This document shows, piece by piece, positions 47,424 to 56,602 of a DNA stretch of 64,000 nucleotides (its first letter is position 1; every line of letters starts with the position of its first letter). The notes under the pieces are model-generated. The model was not told where the DNA came from. It did not search any database and saw nothing but the letters and a program-made list of their open reading frames with translations. The translations under genes were made by a program, and so were the position numbers. The stretch is from positions 1-64,000 of the forward strand of contig NZ_JAUFQP010000001.1 in NCBI RefSeq assembly GCF_030409805.1. The letters are read 5' to 3'. This DNA comes from Algibacter miyuki (GTDB taxonomy: Bacteria > Bacteroidota > Bacteroidia > Flavobacteriales > Flavobacteriaceae).

Positions 47424-49154
47424 TTAGTCGCTATTGAGAGTGTTATAAAATAGATGTAATGTCTCTTTTGAAATACTCCAATCGGGCGGTTTTATATTGC
47501 CCCAAGCCTTTGGTGTGTCAGACATATTAAAATAATTAACACCTATAATTTGTGGGTTCTCTTTTAAAACTTTTGCGGCTGCTTCTAACCATTTAGATTG
47601 GTATGCTTCAGGACCTTTAACTCCAAATTCGGTTATAAAAAGAGGTTTATCAATAAAGCGAATACGTCTGTATTTTCGATTAAAAATAGTTTTAAAAGAT
47701 TCTTGTTTATTGGGGTCTGTAATGTTTTTATCAGGTAAGCCATAAATAGCAATGCTTATCATGTCTACAACATCATTCCCTGGATACCATTCTATGGAGC
47801 CTCGATCGCCAGCCGGGCCCCAAACTCTTTTTAATGTGGCAGGTAATTCGGCTTTAAATGTCATAAAGTAACGAAACGATTTTATATAAACAATGGGGTC
47901 TTGACTTTGCCAAGGATACCGAGTAATTGGGATTTCCATTTCATGTGCATACCTTAGATATACATTGCGTTTAGTATTTAGAATAATGTTGTAGAAAGAA
48001 TTAATTTCTTCATCGTATTTCCCCGCAGTTATATGTTGTAAAACTTCCAAATCGGTACCTTTTTCAGGTTGAGGAAATGGTTCAAATGTTACAATAACAT
48101 CATGATTACGTGCGATAACCATATTAAATTTTTTTTGAAAACTGCCATCGTTTAAATTCGAAAAATCGGCAAAAAGATGTTCAACAGAAATAATTTTTTC
48201 ATCATTAAGTAAATTTTTTGGGTCGTATAATCCAATTTTTAGTTTTTGCTCTAAGTTATTTTTATTAATAGGATTTGGACGTTTAAAATTATCCGAAGCA
48301 TAAATAACATGGCGTTCATTTTCAATTGTATTTGATATTTCAGTAACCAATTGGTTATCTAATAAGTTACTCGGGGTTTGTTTAGAGCCAAATACAAAAA
48401 TAGGTTTGTCTAAAAATCTTAAACGGTGCAAACGGCGTTGTAAATCGTATGTTGTAGAATAATCATTTGGATAAGCATTTAAGTTTATTTCTGAATTACT
48501 TTTTAAAACAATCGATGCGACATCCACAACGGCATCGCCTGGGTAATATTCCAATACACCAGGATATCCTGAAGGGCCCCATACTATTTGAGATTGCGGC
48601 GCATAGGTTTTGCAAAGTTTAGCGAAATACTCGAATGCCTTTATATATTCATAAACATAACCTTGCCATGGATAGAGTTTATAAGGCACTTCTACTTCTG
48701 GATTAAATCTAAAATAAATATGAGGTCTATCTTTAATTAAGTTGTTGCAAAGTTGCTTAATAACATCATCAAAATAACCGTTAACCAAATCAGTCATAGG
48801 ATTGTTTTTATAGGAAGAAATGGCATTGGTTCCCCAAGTTTCAACCGTTATCATTAACGGTACGGTATCGTTTTTCCATTGGTTAATTTTCGATTGATCA
48901 AAAGTGATGCCTTCAGATTTGGAAAGTTTTAAGCGGTAATGATAAAATTTACTAAAAAGTTTGTTCTCGTTTTCTGGATGGAATGAAAACTGTGCAATTA
49001 CAGGTTCCGAAGTAGCTTCTTCTAAAGTGTTAGAAAGTCGGATGGAAACTAGATTTTTTATAAAAGTATTGTTTTTGATAACAAGAAACGCCACTAAAAA
49101 AAGAGATATGCCTGTAGCAATGATTAGTTTTTTGTATTTATTTAATAGCTTCAT
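47424..49154 (-). CDS. Membrane-anchored protein with two GH26-like domains, first degenerate
   Basis: A 576-residue protein with a single N-terminal membrane helix (about 10-27) and an internal duplication. The second copy (about 305-576) has the GH26-type acid/base segment YLRYAHEMEIPITRYPWQ (399-416) and nucleophile strand KPLFITEFGV with Glu509. The first copy (about 50-295) keeps the frame of both segments, YFRFNPEVEVPYKLYPWQ and KPIFVFGSKQ, but the His of HE is changed to Pro and the nucleophile Glu aligns with Gly, so it should be inactive. GH26 includes beta-mannanases and related enzymes. It is read 15 bp after the LtaS-like gene. A role in making or trimming a glycan is inferred. 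Confidence 0.75.
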   Translation of the reverse strand: MKLLNKYKKLIIATGISLFLVAFLVIKNNTFIKNLVSIRLSNTLEEATSEPVIAQFSFHPENENKLFSKFYHYRLKLSKSEGITFDQSKINQWKNDTVPLMITVETWGTNAISSYKNNPMTDLVNGYFDDVIKQLCNNLIKDRPHIYFRFNPEVEVPYKLYPWQGYVYEYIKAFEYFAKLCKTYAPQSQIVWGPSGYPGVLEYYPGDAVVDVASIVLKSNSEINLNAYPNDYSTTYDLQRRLHRLRFLDKPIFVFGSKQTPSNLLDNQLVTEISNTIENERHVIYASDNFKRPNPINKNNLEQKLKIGLYDPKNLLNDEKIISVEHLFADFSNLNDGSFQKKFNMVIARNHDVIVTFEPFPQPEKGTDLEVLQHITAGKYDEEINSFYNIILNTKRNVYLRYAHEMEIPITRYPWQSQDPIVYIKSFRYFMTFKAELPATLKRVWGPAGDRGSIEWYPGNDVVDMISIAIYGLPDKNITDPNKQESFKTIFNRKYRRIRFIDKPLFITEFGVKGPEAYQSKWLEAAAKVLKENPQIIGVNYFNMSDTPKAWGNIKPPDWSISKETLHLFYNTLNSD

Positions 49155-49169
49155 AATTAAAATATACTT

Positions 49170-51674
49170 TTAATTTTTAGATTTCATTAAAGTATGGTTT
49201 ACAAAATCACTTTGGTGTTGTACCCAAGCTGCAATGCGTGTTCTTGCATGTAAAATAGCTTTTGGTGTAGTTGTGTTAATTATATTTGTGGTTTCATTAG
49301 GGTCTAAGTTTAAATCGTAAACTTCAATATGCCCCGTGCTTTCGTTAAAAATATATTTCATTTTTCCTTTTCGATAACCGAACAAATAATCGGACCAGGG
49401 CGCAAAGAAAAAGGCCTCGTCATGGGTTGTGTTAATGAGGTCTCGACCTTGCCATGTTTTTGGAGTATCTATGTCCAAAATAGAAAGTGTTGTCGTTGAT
49501 AAATCTTTCAGCGAAGCAATATCATCTGTTCGTTGGCCGCTAAACAATTCTGGATTAATAAATAATAAGGGAACTCTTAGGTTTTCTTCATAAATGTCAG
49601 AAGCATGTCCGTATTGTTGATGTTGCCCAAAAGCTTCTCCATGGTCTCCTGTAACCACAACTAAGGTAGATTTGTCTAGCTGTTTTTCTTTTAAAACATT
49701 CAAAATACGACCTATCATTTCATCGTTATGTTTAATAATATTCAAGTATCTGTTGAATTCTATATTGTTTACACCAAAATCAATTTCTTCTTTCGAAAAG
49801 AAATACGGATAATGTGCTTGAACCGTCCAAAGTACTGAGAAAAAGTTTTTAGAATCTATTTCATCTAACCAAAGCTCAAACTGTTCGGCAAGGCACAAAT
49901 CATCAATGCCATCTCCTTCCGTATAGGCGTTTTGTTTGAATTGATTGGAACAATTAATAGCTCTGTAATCTTTAACAACATCAAATCCACGATAACTTAA
50001 AAACGTATTACTTTTTAAAAAATCGAGGTTTGCTGATGAAAAAAAGGATGTTGCATATCCGTTATTTTTTAAAATAGAAGATAGTGTTGGGTGGTTAAAA
50101 TCGGGTTTTTCTTGAGTTAAACTCTTATATGATATATTCGGGTAAATTCCTCCTAATATTGATGTTAATGATTTGTTAGTCGCAGGGGCATGCGCATACA
50201 TATTATTAAAAATTAGGGCTTGATTAGCATATTTGTTAAGGTTAGGATTTATTTGATATGCTCCGCCATATAAGTCAAAATATTTAGAGCCAGTAGATTC
50301 TAATATAATATAAATTACATTTTTAATCGGATTTATTTTAGACGAGTCTAGAGCTGTTATTGATTGTTTACCCGCATTAGGAATAAATGTTTTATCGATG
50401 TCCGATAGTTCCATTGAAAAGAATGAAGCATCGCTATCATTTTTCGCAAAAGATGATACCATGGCTAAAATGGCATTGTCGGTTTTTCCTTTATCTTTAA
50501 TTGTTTCAGCTTGTTTTGTTTGATAAAAAAGGAAACCAGCAAGGATACTACTAACAATGATGATTGTGCGTTTTATTTTTTTATCCTTTAAAAGGATAGG
50601 ATATAGATGTTTAAAAATATTTTGCAATACTATTAATGACAAGCCTAAAGCGAGTAAATTAAAAATGATACTTACCGATAAGTTTTGCTGTAAAGCACTT
50701 TTGGCATCTTCGCTGCCTAAAAAATCGGAATAATACAACCATTCATAATTAAAAGGTTGGCCGATATAAATAACAGTAGTGATATTAATAAAGGCAATTA
50801 AAACAGATAAGAAAGCTAAACCTATACATATGTTATAAATAGTATTAGTGAGGTTCTTTTTTCTTTTAAAGATAACAAAAAGAGAAAGAAATAAGGTTGT
50901 AAATAAAGCGACGTAAAGTAAATCGCTAGTACTTGCCTTAACAAGTTTAAATATGTTGTTTGGGCTCGTGTATAATGTTTTTGGGTGTAAACCAATTATT
51001 TCAGCACGTGCCATAACATGCAATAAGCCCATGCTTAAACTTAAAAATAATATTTTAGAAAAAACAGAAACAGGGGGATAGTATTTATGTGTCTTTTTTA
51101 CAGTAAAATAAACGATAAGCAAAAGTATGGATAAAGTGATTAGTACTATCCAACCATTAGTTATAATAGCCGAATTAAGTTTTTGTTGTGGTAAGTTGTA
51201 ATTAGCCTCAATAGTTATTGGGGTGTCTTTATCAAAGGTTATGGTTTTATTATATTTCCAATCCCAAAAATCGGTGTATACTCCAGATTTGTTTTTGGTT
51301 ATCCAAAAGCCAAAATATATTACTTCGTTTTTTTTTAAAGTTATGGAAACTTTAAAAACGCCCTGAGTTAATACCATTGGGGTGTATAACTTACCTTGTA
51401 GTAGCTTGGTGTTTTTATTTAAAGAAAGTAATTCTGAATTAGAAAAACCTTCAACCCCCCAAACAAAATTAACATTACCAGACTCAGGGGCGTGATATAT
51501 TATTTCTTTTGTTATAGTATTTAATAGGGCAGAAGAATCGTTACTTGTGTTGGAATGTGTAACCTCGAAATTAGAAAGTATTTCAGTATTATTAGCCTCA
51601 TGAGCTCGAGCACACCAATTTATTAGAAGAAAGAGGAGGATGCAGAAATATGAGAGTTTATTTTTATTTTTCAT
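49170..51674 (-). CDS. LtaS-like membrane sulfatase/phosphoglycerol transferase family protein
   Basis: An 834-residue protein; the ATG at 51674 is used rather than the TTG one codon earlier. A signal-like segment (1-24) is followed by an unusual N-terminal beta-rich ectodomain (about 25-165), then about six membrane helices (170-380), and a C-terminal alkaline-phosphatase-fold domain (about 450-800). The latter shows VIYIILESTGS, the nucleophile region AHAPATNKSL (Thr or Ser), VVVTGDHGEAFGQH with metal ligands, and EVYDLNLDPNETTN. It lacks the Cys/Ser-x-Pro-x-Arg signature of true sulfatases. Relatives transfer phosphoglycerol or phosphoethanolamine to glycans. With the GH26-like gene it forms a two-gene unit, probably for envelope glycan modification. 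Confidence 0.8.
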   Translation of the reverse strand: MKNKNKLSYFCILLFLLINWCARAHEANNTEILSNFEVTHSNTSNDSSALLNTITKEIIYHAPESGNVNFVWGVEGFSNSELLSLNKNTKLLQGKLYTPMVLTQGVFKVSITLKKNEVIYFGFWITKNKSGVYTDFWDWKYNKTITFDKDTPITIEANYNLPQQKLNSAIITNGWIVLITLSILLLIVYFTVKKTHKYYPPVSVFSKILFLSLSMGLLHVMARAEIIGLHPKTLYTSPNNIFKLVKASTSDLLYVALFTTLFLSLFVIFKRKKNLTNTIYNICIGLAFLSVLIAFINITTVIYIGQPFNYEWLYYSDFLGSEDAKSALQQNLSVSIIFNLLALGLSLIVLQNIFKHLYPILLKDKKIKRTIIIVSSILAGFLFYQTKQAETIKDKGKTDNAILAMVSSFAKNDSDASFFSMELSDIDKTFIPNAGKQSITALDSSKINPIKNVIYIILESTGSKYFDLYGGAYQINPNLNKYANQALIFNNMYAHAPATNKSLTSILGGIYPNISYKSLTQEKPDFNHPTLSSILKNNGYATSFFSSANLDFLKSNTFLSYRGFDVVKDYRAINCSNQFKQNAYTEGDGIDDLCLAEQFELWLDEIDSKNFFSVLWTVQAHYPYFFSKEEIDFGVNNIEFNRYLNIIKHNDEMIGRILNVLKEKQLDKSTLVVVTGDHGEAFGQHQQYGHASDIYEENLRVPLLFINPELFSGQRTDDIASLKDLSTTTLSILDIDTPKTWQGRDLINTTHDEAFFFAPWSDYLFGYRKGKMKYIFNESTGHIEVYDLNLDPNETTNIINTTTPKAILHARTRIAAWVQHQSDFVNHTLMKSKN

Positions 51675-51753
51675 CAAACAGTTGAGATAGTAATTTATGC
51701 AACTAAAATATGATAAAAAATGAAAGTAATTTGTTTACAGCAACTTTAATAAA

Positions 51754-52794
51754 CTAAAGCGACTCCCGATCAATAAAATTAAACGGTACTTTTACTTTGC
51801 CTTTTTGTTTATTTAAAATCATTTGGGCAGCAGTTTCGCCCATAATTTTAAAATCTGTAGATATTACGGTAATACCTAATAATTCCTTTAGTGGCGTATC
51901 ATTGTACGATATAATCCCGATGTCTCGGCCTAGTTTATACTCATCTTCTCGTACTTGTTTTACCAAATTTACTAAATCGGCTTCTTCAATAGTAATAAAT
52001 AAATCTCCTTTTTTCAAAATCATATCTTCATATACTTCGTCTAAAATTTCAAAATCGAGTTGATGTTCTACACAAAATTTTCTAAAACCATGTAAAATAC
52101 GTCTAGGATAAGGGTAAACAGCCTTGTCCGGATAAATGAGCATGATTTTTTTGTACTTCTCTATTTTCGCTATACCTTCCTTTAATGCGTTATAAATATC
52201 GTTTTCGAAATCCTGATAAATTTCAATTAAATCACCTTTAATATCAGGGTTAATATTGTCAAGAATAAGTAATTTATCTTTTGGGATTTTTTTTATAGCT
52301 TCAATAACAGGCTCAGTTAAACTAACATGTTTGAGCGCTTCTGTTTTAAAATGAGGCATAATAACAAAATAATCGTAAGCCATTTTGTTTTTATCTAATA
52401 AGTTTAAAAACAAACTTTCGTCGCAATGATAAATATGTAAATCGGTGTGCGAATTAGCACCAATAGCATTAACAAAATGGTTGTAAGTCCGCATTTTATA
52501 TGAGCTTAACTTATTAACCAAGAATAAAATATTCACTTTAGAAATTAAAGATGTGCGAGATATATAGTATCCTTTACCACGAATAGAGGTGATAATATTA
52601 CGTTCTTTTAAAATATTGTAAGCCTTTTCAACCGTATCCCGAGATAAGTTGAAGGCTTCACTAAACATATTTATTGACGGGATTTTTTCATCCATAGATA
52701 AATTTCCCAAAGAAATATTAGTTATTATAGAATCTATAATTTGCTGATATTTGGGGATTCTAGTATTGTTGTCAATTTTTATATGTTCAAACAT
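51754..52794 (-). CDS. GntR-family regulator with sugar-binding-protein-like sensor domain
   Basis: A 346-residue transcription factor. The ATG at 52794 (MFEHIKIDNN) is preferred over one five codons upstream. Residues ~1-70 are a GntR winged helix (RIPKYQQIIDSIITNI, IPSINMFSEAFNLSRDTVEKAY, IRGKGYYIS). The rest resembles a LacI-type periplasmic-binding-protein fold (VNILFLVNKLS, IGIISYNDTPLKELLGITVIST, the end GETAAQMIL). It is divergent from the rhamnose catabolic genes with a shared promoter region, so it is the likely regulator of rhamnose use. The inducer (rhamnose or a phosphorylated intermediate) is inferred. Confidence 0.88.
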   Translation of the reverse strand: MFEHIKIDNNTRIPKYQQIIDSIITNISLGNLSMDEKIPSINMFSEAFNLSRDTVEKAYNILKERNIITSIRGKGYYISRTSLISKVNILFLVNKLSSYKMRTYNHFVNAIGANSHTDLHIYHCDESLFLNLLDKNKMAYDYFVIMPHFKTEALKHVSLTEPVIEAIKKIPKDKLLILDNINPDIKGDLIEIYQDFENDIYNALKEGIAKIEKYKKIMLIYPDKAVYPYPRRILHGFRKFCVEHQLDFEILDEVYEDMILKKGDLFITIEEADLVNLVKQVREDEYKLGRDIGIISYNDTPLKELLGITVISTDFKIMGETAAQMILNKQKGKVKVPFNFIDRESL

Positions 52795-53103
52795 GTTTAT
52801 GCAAATCACTTTTAATTTGTTCTTCCAAAGTAATGATATAGCACAAGTATACGAAATTTCGACTTAATTAAAATTTAGTGTCTTAAAACAGTCTAAATAC
52901 AATATTGAATTTATTTTGAAACCTACTGAAAGAAAATGAAGCATCTGTTAAGTGTCTTTATTATAGTTGTTTAGAGGGGTGTGTTTCTAGAGGAATAATT
53001 GTATTTATAGAAAAAAAACATCAGTTGCAGTACAGTACAGGATACAATAGTCTATCTTGAAGTCTATTTTTGATATCATAAAAAATTATCTTAAACATTA
53101 ATC
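52795..53103. promoter_or_regulatory. Divergent promoter region of the rhamnose locus
   Basis: A 309-bp AT-rich region between the GntR gene and rhaEW. It holds the shared operator-like motif and a -7 box described separately. Bases 52810-53010 show no hairpin or repeat I can support, but must contain the GntR promoter. Confidence 0.5.
53034..53072 (+). promoter_or_regulatory. Promoter and shared 11-bp element before rhaEW
   Basis: AGTACAGGATA (53034-53044), then exactly 20 nt, then TATTTTTG (53065-53072), a perfect TAnnTTTG -7 box. The 11-mer occupies the place of the -33 element, which is otherwise absent. The same arrangement occurs before the permease gene. ACATCAGT (53018-53025) just upstream is also shared. 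Probably the site of the GntR regulator or another activator. Confidence 0.6.
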
Positions 53104-55209
53104 ATGAAAGAAATTACGAAGAGTTTTAAATACGTCGATTATTTATGGGACGATCAAAAGGCATTATCATTTGGCGATAACCAAGTAGATTTATTTTTAT
53201 ACCGATCTAATATTTTAGGGGCAGATTTACGAATTACGAATTACGGTGGTGGTAACACAAGCTGTAGAACTATAGAAAAAGACCCACTAACGGATGAAGA
53301 TGTTGAGGTGATGTGGATTAAAGGTTCTGGTGGCGATATAGGCACTTTAAACAGAAGTGGTATTGCAGGAATTTATACCAAAAGATTACGCGATTTAAAA
53401 AATGTTTACGGTGGTTTAGAAGATGAAGATAGAATGGTTGGCCTTTTTAACCATTGCATTTACGATTTAGATAGTAAAGCACCTTCAATTGATACGCCTT
53501 TGCACGGTTTGTTGCCTTTCGCACATATCGATCACTTGCATCCCGATGCGCTTATAGCCGTTGCTGCTGCCGAAAATAGCGAGCAAGTAACCAAAGAGAT
53601 TTGGGGCGATACTATGGGCTGGGTACCATGGCAACGTCCGGGTTTCGATTTAGGACTTCAAATTGAAAAATGTTTAGCCGATAATCCAGGAATTCGCGGT
53701 ATTGTTTTAGGGAGTCACGGTTTATTTACTTGGGGTGATACCTCTTACGAATGCTACATGAATAGTTTAGAAGTTATTGAAATGGCTTCGGAATTTATCG
53801 AAAAGAAGATAAAAGAAAAAGGTAGTGTTTTCGGCGGTCAGAAAATAGAAAGTTTACCGAAAGCAGAGCGTTTAGAAAAAGCAGCACAAATGATGCCTTT
53901 ATTAAGAGGTTTGTGTTCTTCGGAAAACAGAATGATTGGACACTTTTCGGATACCGATGTGGTTATGGAATACATCAACAGTAATGATTTAGAACGTTTG
54001 GCACCTATGGGAACCTCTTGTCCAGATCACTTCTTACGTACAAAAATTCAACCTTTAGTATTAACATTAGATAAAAACGAAGATGTATCAGATGCTGATG
54101 CTATTTTAAAGAAATTAGAACCTGCTTTTGCAGCTTACAGACAGGAATATGCAGATTACTACAATACTTGTAAAAAGGATAATAGTCCTGCCATGCGAGA
54201 TGCCAACCCGGTAATCATTATTTATCCAGGAGTTGGTATGTTCAGTTTTGCCAAAAACAAGCAAACTACGCGTGTAGCCAATGAGTTTTACATTAACGCA
54301 ATTAACGTAATGCGCGGTGCTGAAGCCATTACAGCATATACCTCTTTACCAAGACAAGAAGCTTTTGATATTGAATATTGGTTGTTAGAAGAAGCCAAAT
54401 TATCGCGTATGCCAAAGGAGCAACCACTATCTCGAAAGGTAGCGTTTGTAACTGGAGCAGGTGGTGGTATTGGTAAAGCCATTGCCGATAAATTAGCTGC
54501 GGAAGGGGCCAATGTGGTACTAACTGATATTAATGAAGATAGTTTAAAAGAAGCGCATGCTACATACAAACGCGATGTTTCTACTTATGCTATTTGCGAT
54601 GTAACCAACACCGATTCTATTGCATCGGCTTACAAAAAAGCATGTATTGAATTTGGCGGAGTCGATATTATTGTGCACAGTGCAGGTTTAGCCATTTCAA
54701 AACCATTAGAAGAGACTACGGATAACGACTGGAATATTCTACAAAATATATTAGTAAAAGGACAGTTCGATTTAGCAAAACAATCGGCAGCCATTATGCG
54801 CAAACAAGGTTTAGGTGGAAATTATATTGCTATTGCTAGTAAAAACGGATTAGTAGCAGGGCCAAACAATGTGGCTTATGGTACAGCAAAAGCAGCACAA
54901 CAACACATGGTTCGTTTATTGGCTGCAGAATTAGCAAAAGACAAAATTAGAGTAAACACCGTAAACCCAGATGGCGTTATCGTTGGAAGTAAAATTTGGG
55001 AAGGTGCTTGGGCCGAAGGTCGTGCAAAAGCCAACGGTATTACTGTTGAAGAATTACCTGCGTTTTATGCAAAAAGAAATCTTTTAAATGAAATTATTAC
55101 TCCAGATGATATTGCTAATGGCGTATTTTCTTTAGTTGGAATTTTAGATAAATCGACAGGAAATATTATAAATATTGATGGTGGCATGGCGAATGCCTTT
55201 GTTCGTTAA
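53104..55209 (+). CDS. rhaEW: Bifunctional rhamnulose-1-phosphate aldolase/short-chain dehydrogenase
   Basis: A 701-residue cytoplasmic fusion. Residues ~1-430 are a class II aldolase domain with the zinc-histidine segment HGLLPFAHIDHLHPDA (about 134-149) and a second His in VLGSHGLFTWGD; it cleaves L-rhamnulose-1-phosphate to dihydroxyacetone phosphate and L-lactaldehyde. Residues ~440-701 are a short-chain dehydrogenase with the NAD site VTGAGGGIGKA (about 448-458) and catalytic YGTAK (about 592), which oxidises or reduces the lactaldehyde; in the RhaEW type it makes L-lactate. Both domains look complete. First gene of the catabolic operon, divergent from GntR. Substrate follows from family and neighbours. 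Confidence 0.92.
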   Translation: MKEITKSFKYVDYLWDDQKALSFGDNQVDLFLYRSNILGADLRITNYGGGNTSCRTIEKDPLTDEDVEVMWIKGSGGDIGTLNRSGIAGIYTKRLRDLKNVYGGLEDEDRMVGLFNHCIYDLDSKAPSIDTPLHGLLPFAHIDHLHPDALIAVAAAENSEQVTKEIWGDTMGWVPWQRPGFDLGLQIEKCLADNPGIRGIVLGSHGLFTWGDTSYECYMNSLEVIEMASEFIEKKIKEKGSVFGGQKIESLPKAERLEKAAQMMPLLRGLCSSENRMIGHFSDTDVVMEYINSNDLERLAPMGTSCPDHFLRTKIQPLVLTLDKNEDVSDADAILKKLEPAFAAYRQEYADYYNTCKKDNSPAMRDANPVIIIYPGVGMFSFAKNKQTTRVANEFYINAINVMRGAEAITAYTSLPRQEAFDIEYWLLEEAKLSRMPKEQPLSRKVAFVTGAGGGIGKAIADKLAAEGANVVLTDINEDSLKEAHATYKRDVSTYAICDVTNTDSIASAYKKACIEFGGVDIIVHSAGLAISKPLEETTDNDWNILQNILVKGQFDLAKQSAAIMRKQGLGGNYIAIASKNGLVAGPNNVAYGTAKAAQQHMVRLLAAELAKDKIRVNTVNPDGVIVGSKIWEGAWAEGRAKANGITVEELPAFYAKRNLLNEIITPDDIANGVFSLVGILDKSTGNIINIDGGMANAFVR

Positions 55210-55246
55210 CAACACAAAAATTAGTTTAGTTATAGTTTGTTTAGTG

Positions 55247-55290
55247 AAAAACTTCCATAAGTTCTAGTTGAAGTTTATGGGAGTTTTTAC
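55247..55290 (+). terminator. Hairpin with T-tract between rhaEW and rhaI
   Basis: AAAAACTTCCATAA (55247-55260) pairs with TTATGGGAGTTTTT (55274-55287), one T-G wobble, and a T-rich tract follows. It lies inside the operon, 24 bp before the isomerase start. It may stop part of the transcripts, stabilise the upstream mRNA, or be where the two genes became joined. Confidence 0.5.
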
Positions 55291-55311
55291 TTTTAAAAAG
55301 ATATTAAAATT

Positions 55312-56592
55312 ATGAAAATACAAAAAGAGCAAATCTCTGATTATAATAAAAATGGATTAGAAAGTCATAACGAAAGCTTTGATTTTTTAGCCAACAAATT
55401 AACAAAAAAAGGACATGATGTTACTAGCATTGTATCTAAATTAGCCGATTTCCAAGTGGCTATACCAAGTTGGGCATTAGGTGCTGGTGGGACCCGTTTT
55501 GGACGTTTTTCATTTTATGGAGAACCTTCTAGTTTAGAACAAAAAATTGAAGATGTTGGTGTTTTACACGCTTTAACACAAACGGCAGGTGCAGTATCGC
55601 TTCACATTCCGTGGGATGTGCCATCAGATTATAATGCGATTAAAGAATTGGCTAACGGATTAGATATTAAGTTTGATGCCGTAAATTCAAATACTTTTCA
55701 AGATCAAAAAAACGCAAAAGAAAGTTATAAATACGGTTCGTTAAGTAACACCAGCGAAGCCGTTCGTCAACAAGCTATTGAACATAATTTAGATGTTATC
55801 AATATCGGAAACAAACTAGGCTCTAAAGCCTTAACGGTTTGGTTGTCTGATGGGTCTTGTTTTCCAGGACAAAATAATTTTCAAACGGCATTTCAAAATA
55901 CACAAGATAGTTTAAAGGATATTTACAAAGGTGTGCCAGACGATTGGAAATTACTTATTGAATACAAACCTTACGAACCCAATTTTTACAGTACCGTTAT
56001 TCAAGATTGGGGAGCTTCATTGATGTTAGCTAACGAATGTGGTGAAAAAGCATTCACTTTAGTCGATCTTGGACATCATCTTCCAAATTCTAACATCGAA
56101 CAAATTGTGTCTATCCTTCAACTAAAAGGAAAATTAGGCGGTTTTCATTTTAATGATAGTAAATATGGTGACGATGATTTAACCGTTGGTAGCATTAAAC
56201 CTTACGCCTTGTTCTTAATTTTTAACGAATTGGTTTACGGCATGGAAAATAATCCTCAAAATCCAGATTTAGCATGGATGATTGATGCGAGCCATAATGT
56301 AAAAGATCCTTTAGAAGATTTAATTCAATCTTTAGAAGCCATTCAGGAAGCTTATGCCAAAGCATTACTTATCGATCAAGCCGCTTTAAAAGCAGCACAA
56401 ATGGATAATGATGTGGTGAAATGTCAAGAAATTTTACAGGGTGCTTACCGTACCGATGTAAGGCCATTATTAGAAAAAGCACGCTTAAATAGAGGCGGCG
56501 TTTTAAGTCCAATTAATGCATATAGAGCATTGGATGTTCGTGGTGGACTTATAAAAGAAAGAGGGAAAAACACAATAGCTACAGGACTTTAA
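55312..56592 (+). CDS. rhaI: L-rhamnose isomerase, RhaI type
   Basis: A 426-residue TIM-barrel sugar isomerase of the xylose-isomerase-like superfamily, closest in layout to the RhaI (Pseudomonas stutzeri-type) L-rhamnose isomerase rather than E. coli RhaA. Visible active-site segments include LHIPWDVPSDYN, LLIEYKPYEPNFYST (metal-binding Glu), LVDLGHHLPNSNIE, and GGFHFNDSKYGDDDL with metal-binding His and Asp. It should convert L-rhamnose to L-rhamnulose. It follows rhaEW after 102 bp and precedes the kinase by 10 bp. Length is typical. Confidence 0.9.
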   Translation: MKIQKEQISDYNKNGLESHNESFDFLANKLTKKGHDVTSIVSKLADFQVAIPSWALGAGGTRFGRFSFYGEPSSLEQKIEDVGVLHALTQTAGAVSLHIPWDVPSDYNAIKELANGLDIKFDAVNSNTFQDQKNAKESYKYGSLSNTSEAVRQQAIEHNLDVINIGNKLGSKALTVWLSDGSCFPGQNNFQTAFQNTQDSLKDIYKGVPDDWKLLIEYKPYEPNFYSTVIQDWGASLMLANECGEKAFTLVDLGHHLPNSNIEQIVSILQLKGKLGGFHFNDSKYGDDDLTVGSIKPYALFLIFNELVYGMENNPQNPDLAWMIDASHNVKDPLEDLIQSLEAIQEAYAKALLIDQAALKAAQMDNDVVKCQEILQGAYRTDVRPLLEKARLNRGGVLSPINAYRALDVRGGLIKERGKNTIATGL

Positions 56593-56602
56593 TCTTTGTA
56601 GA

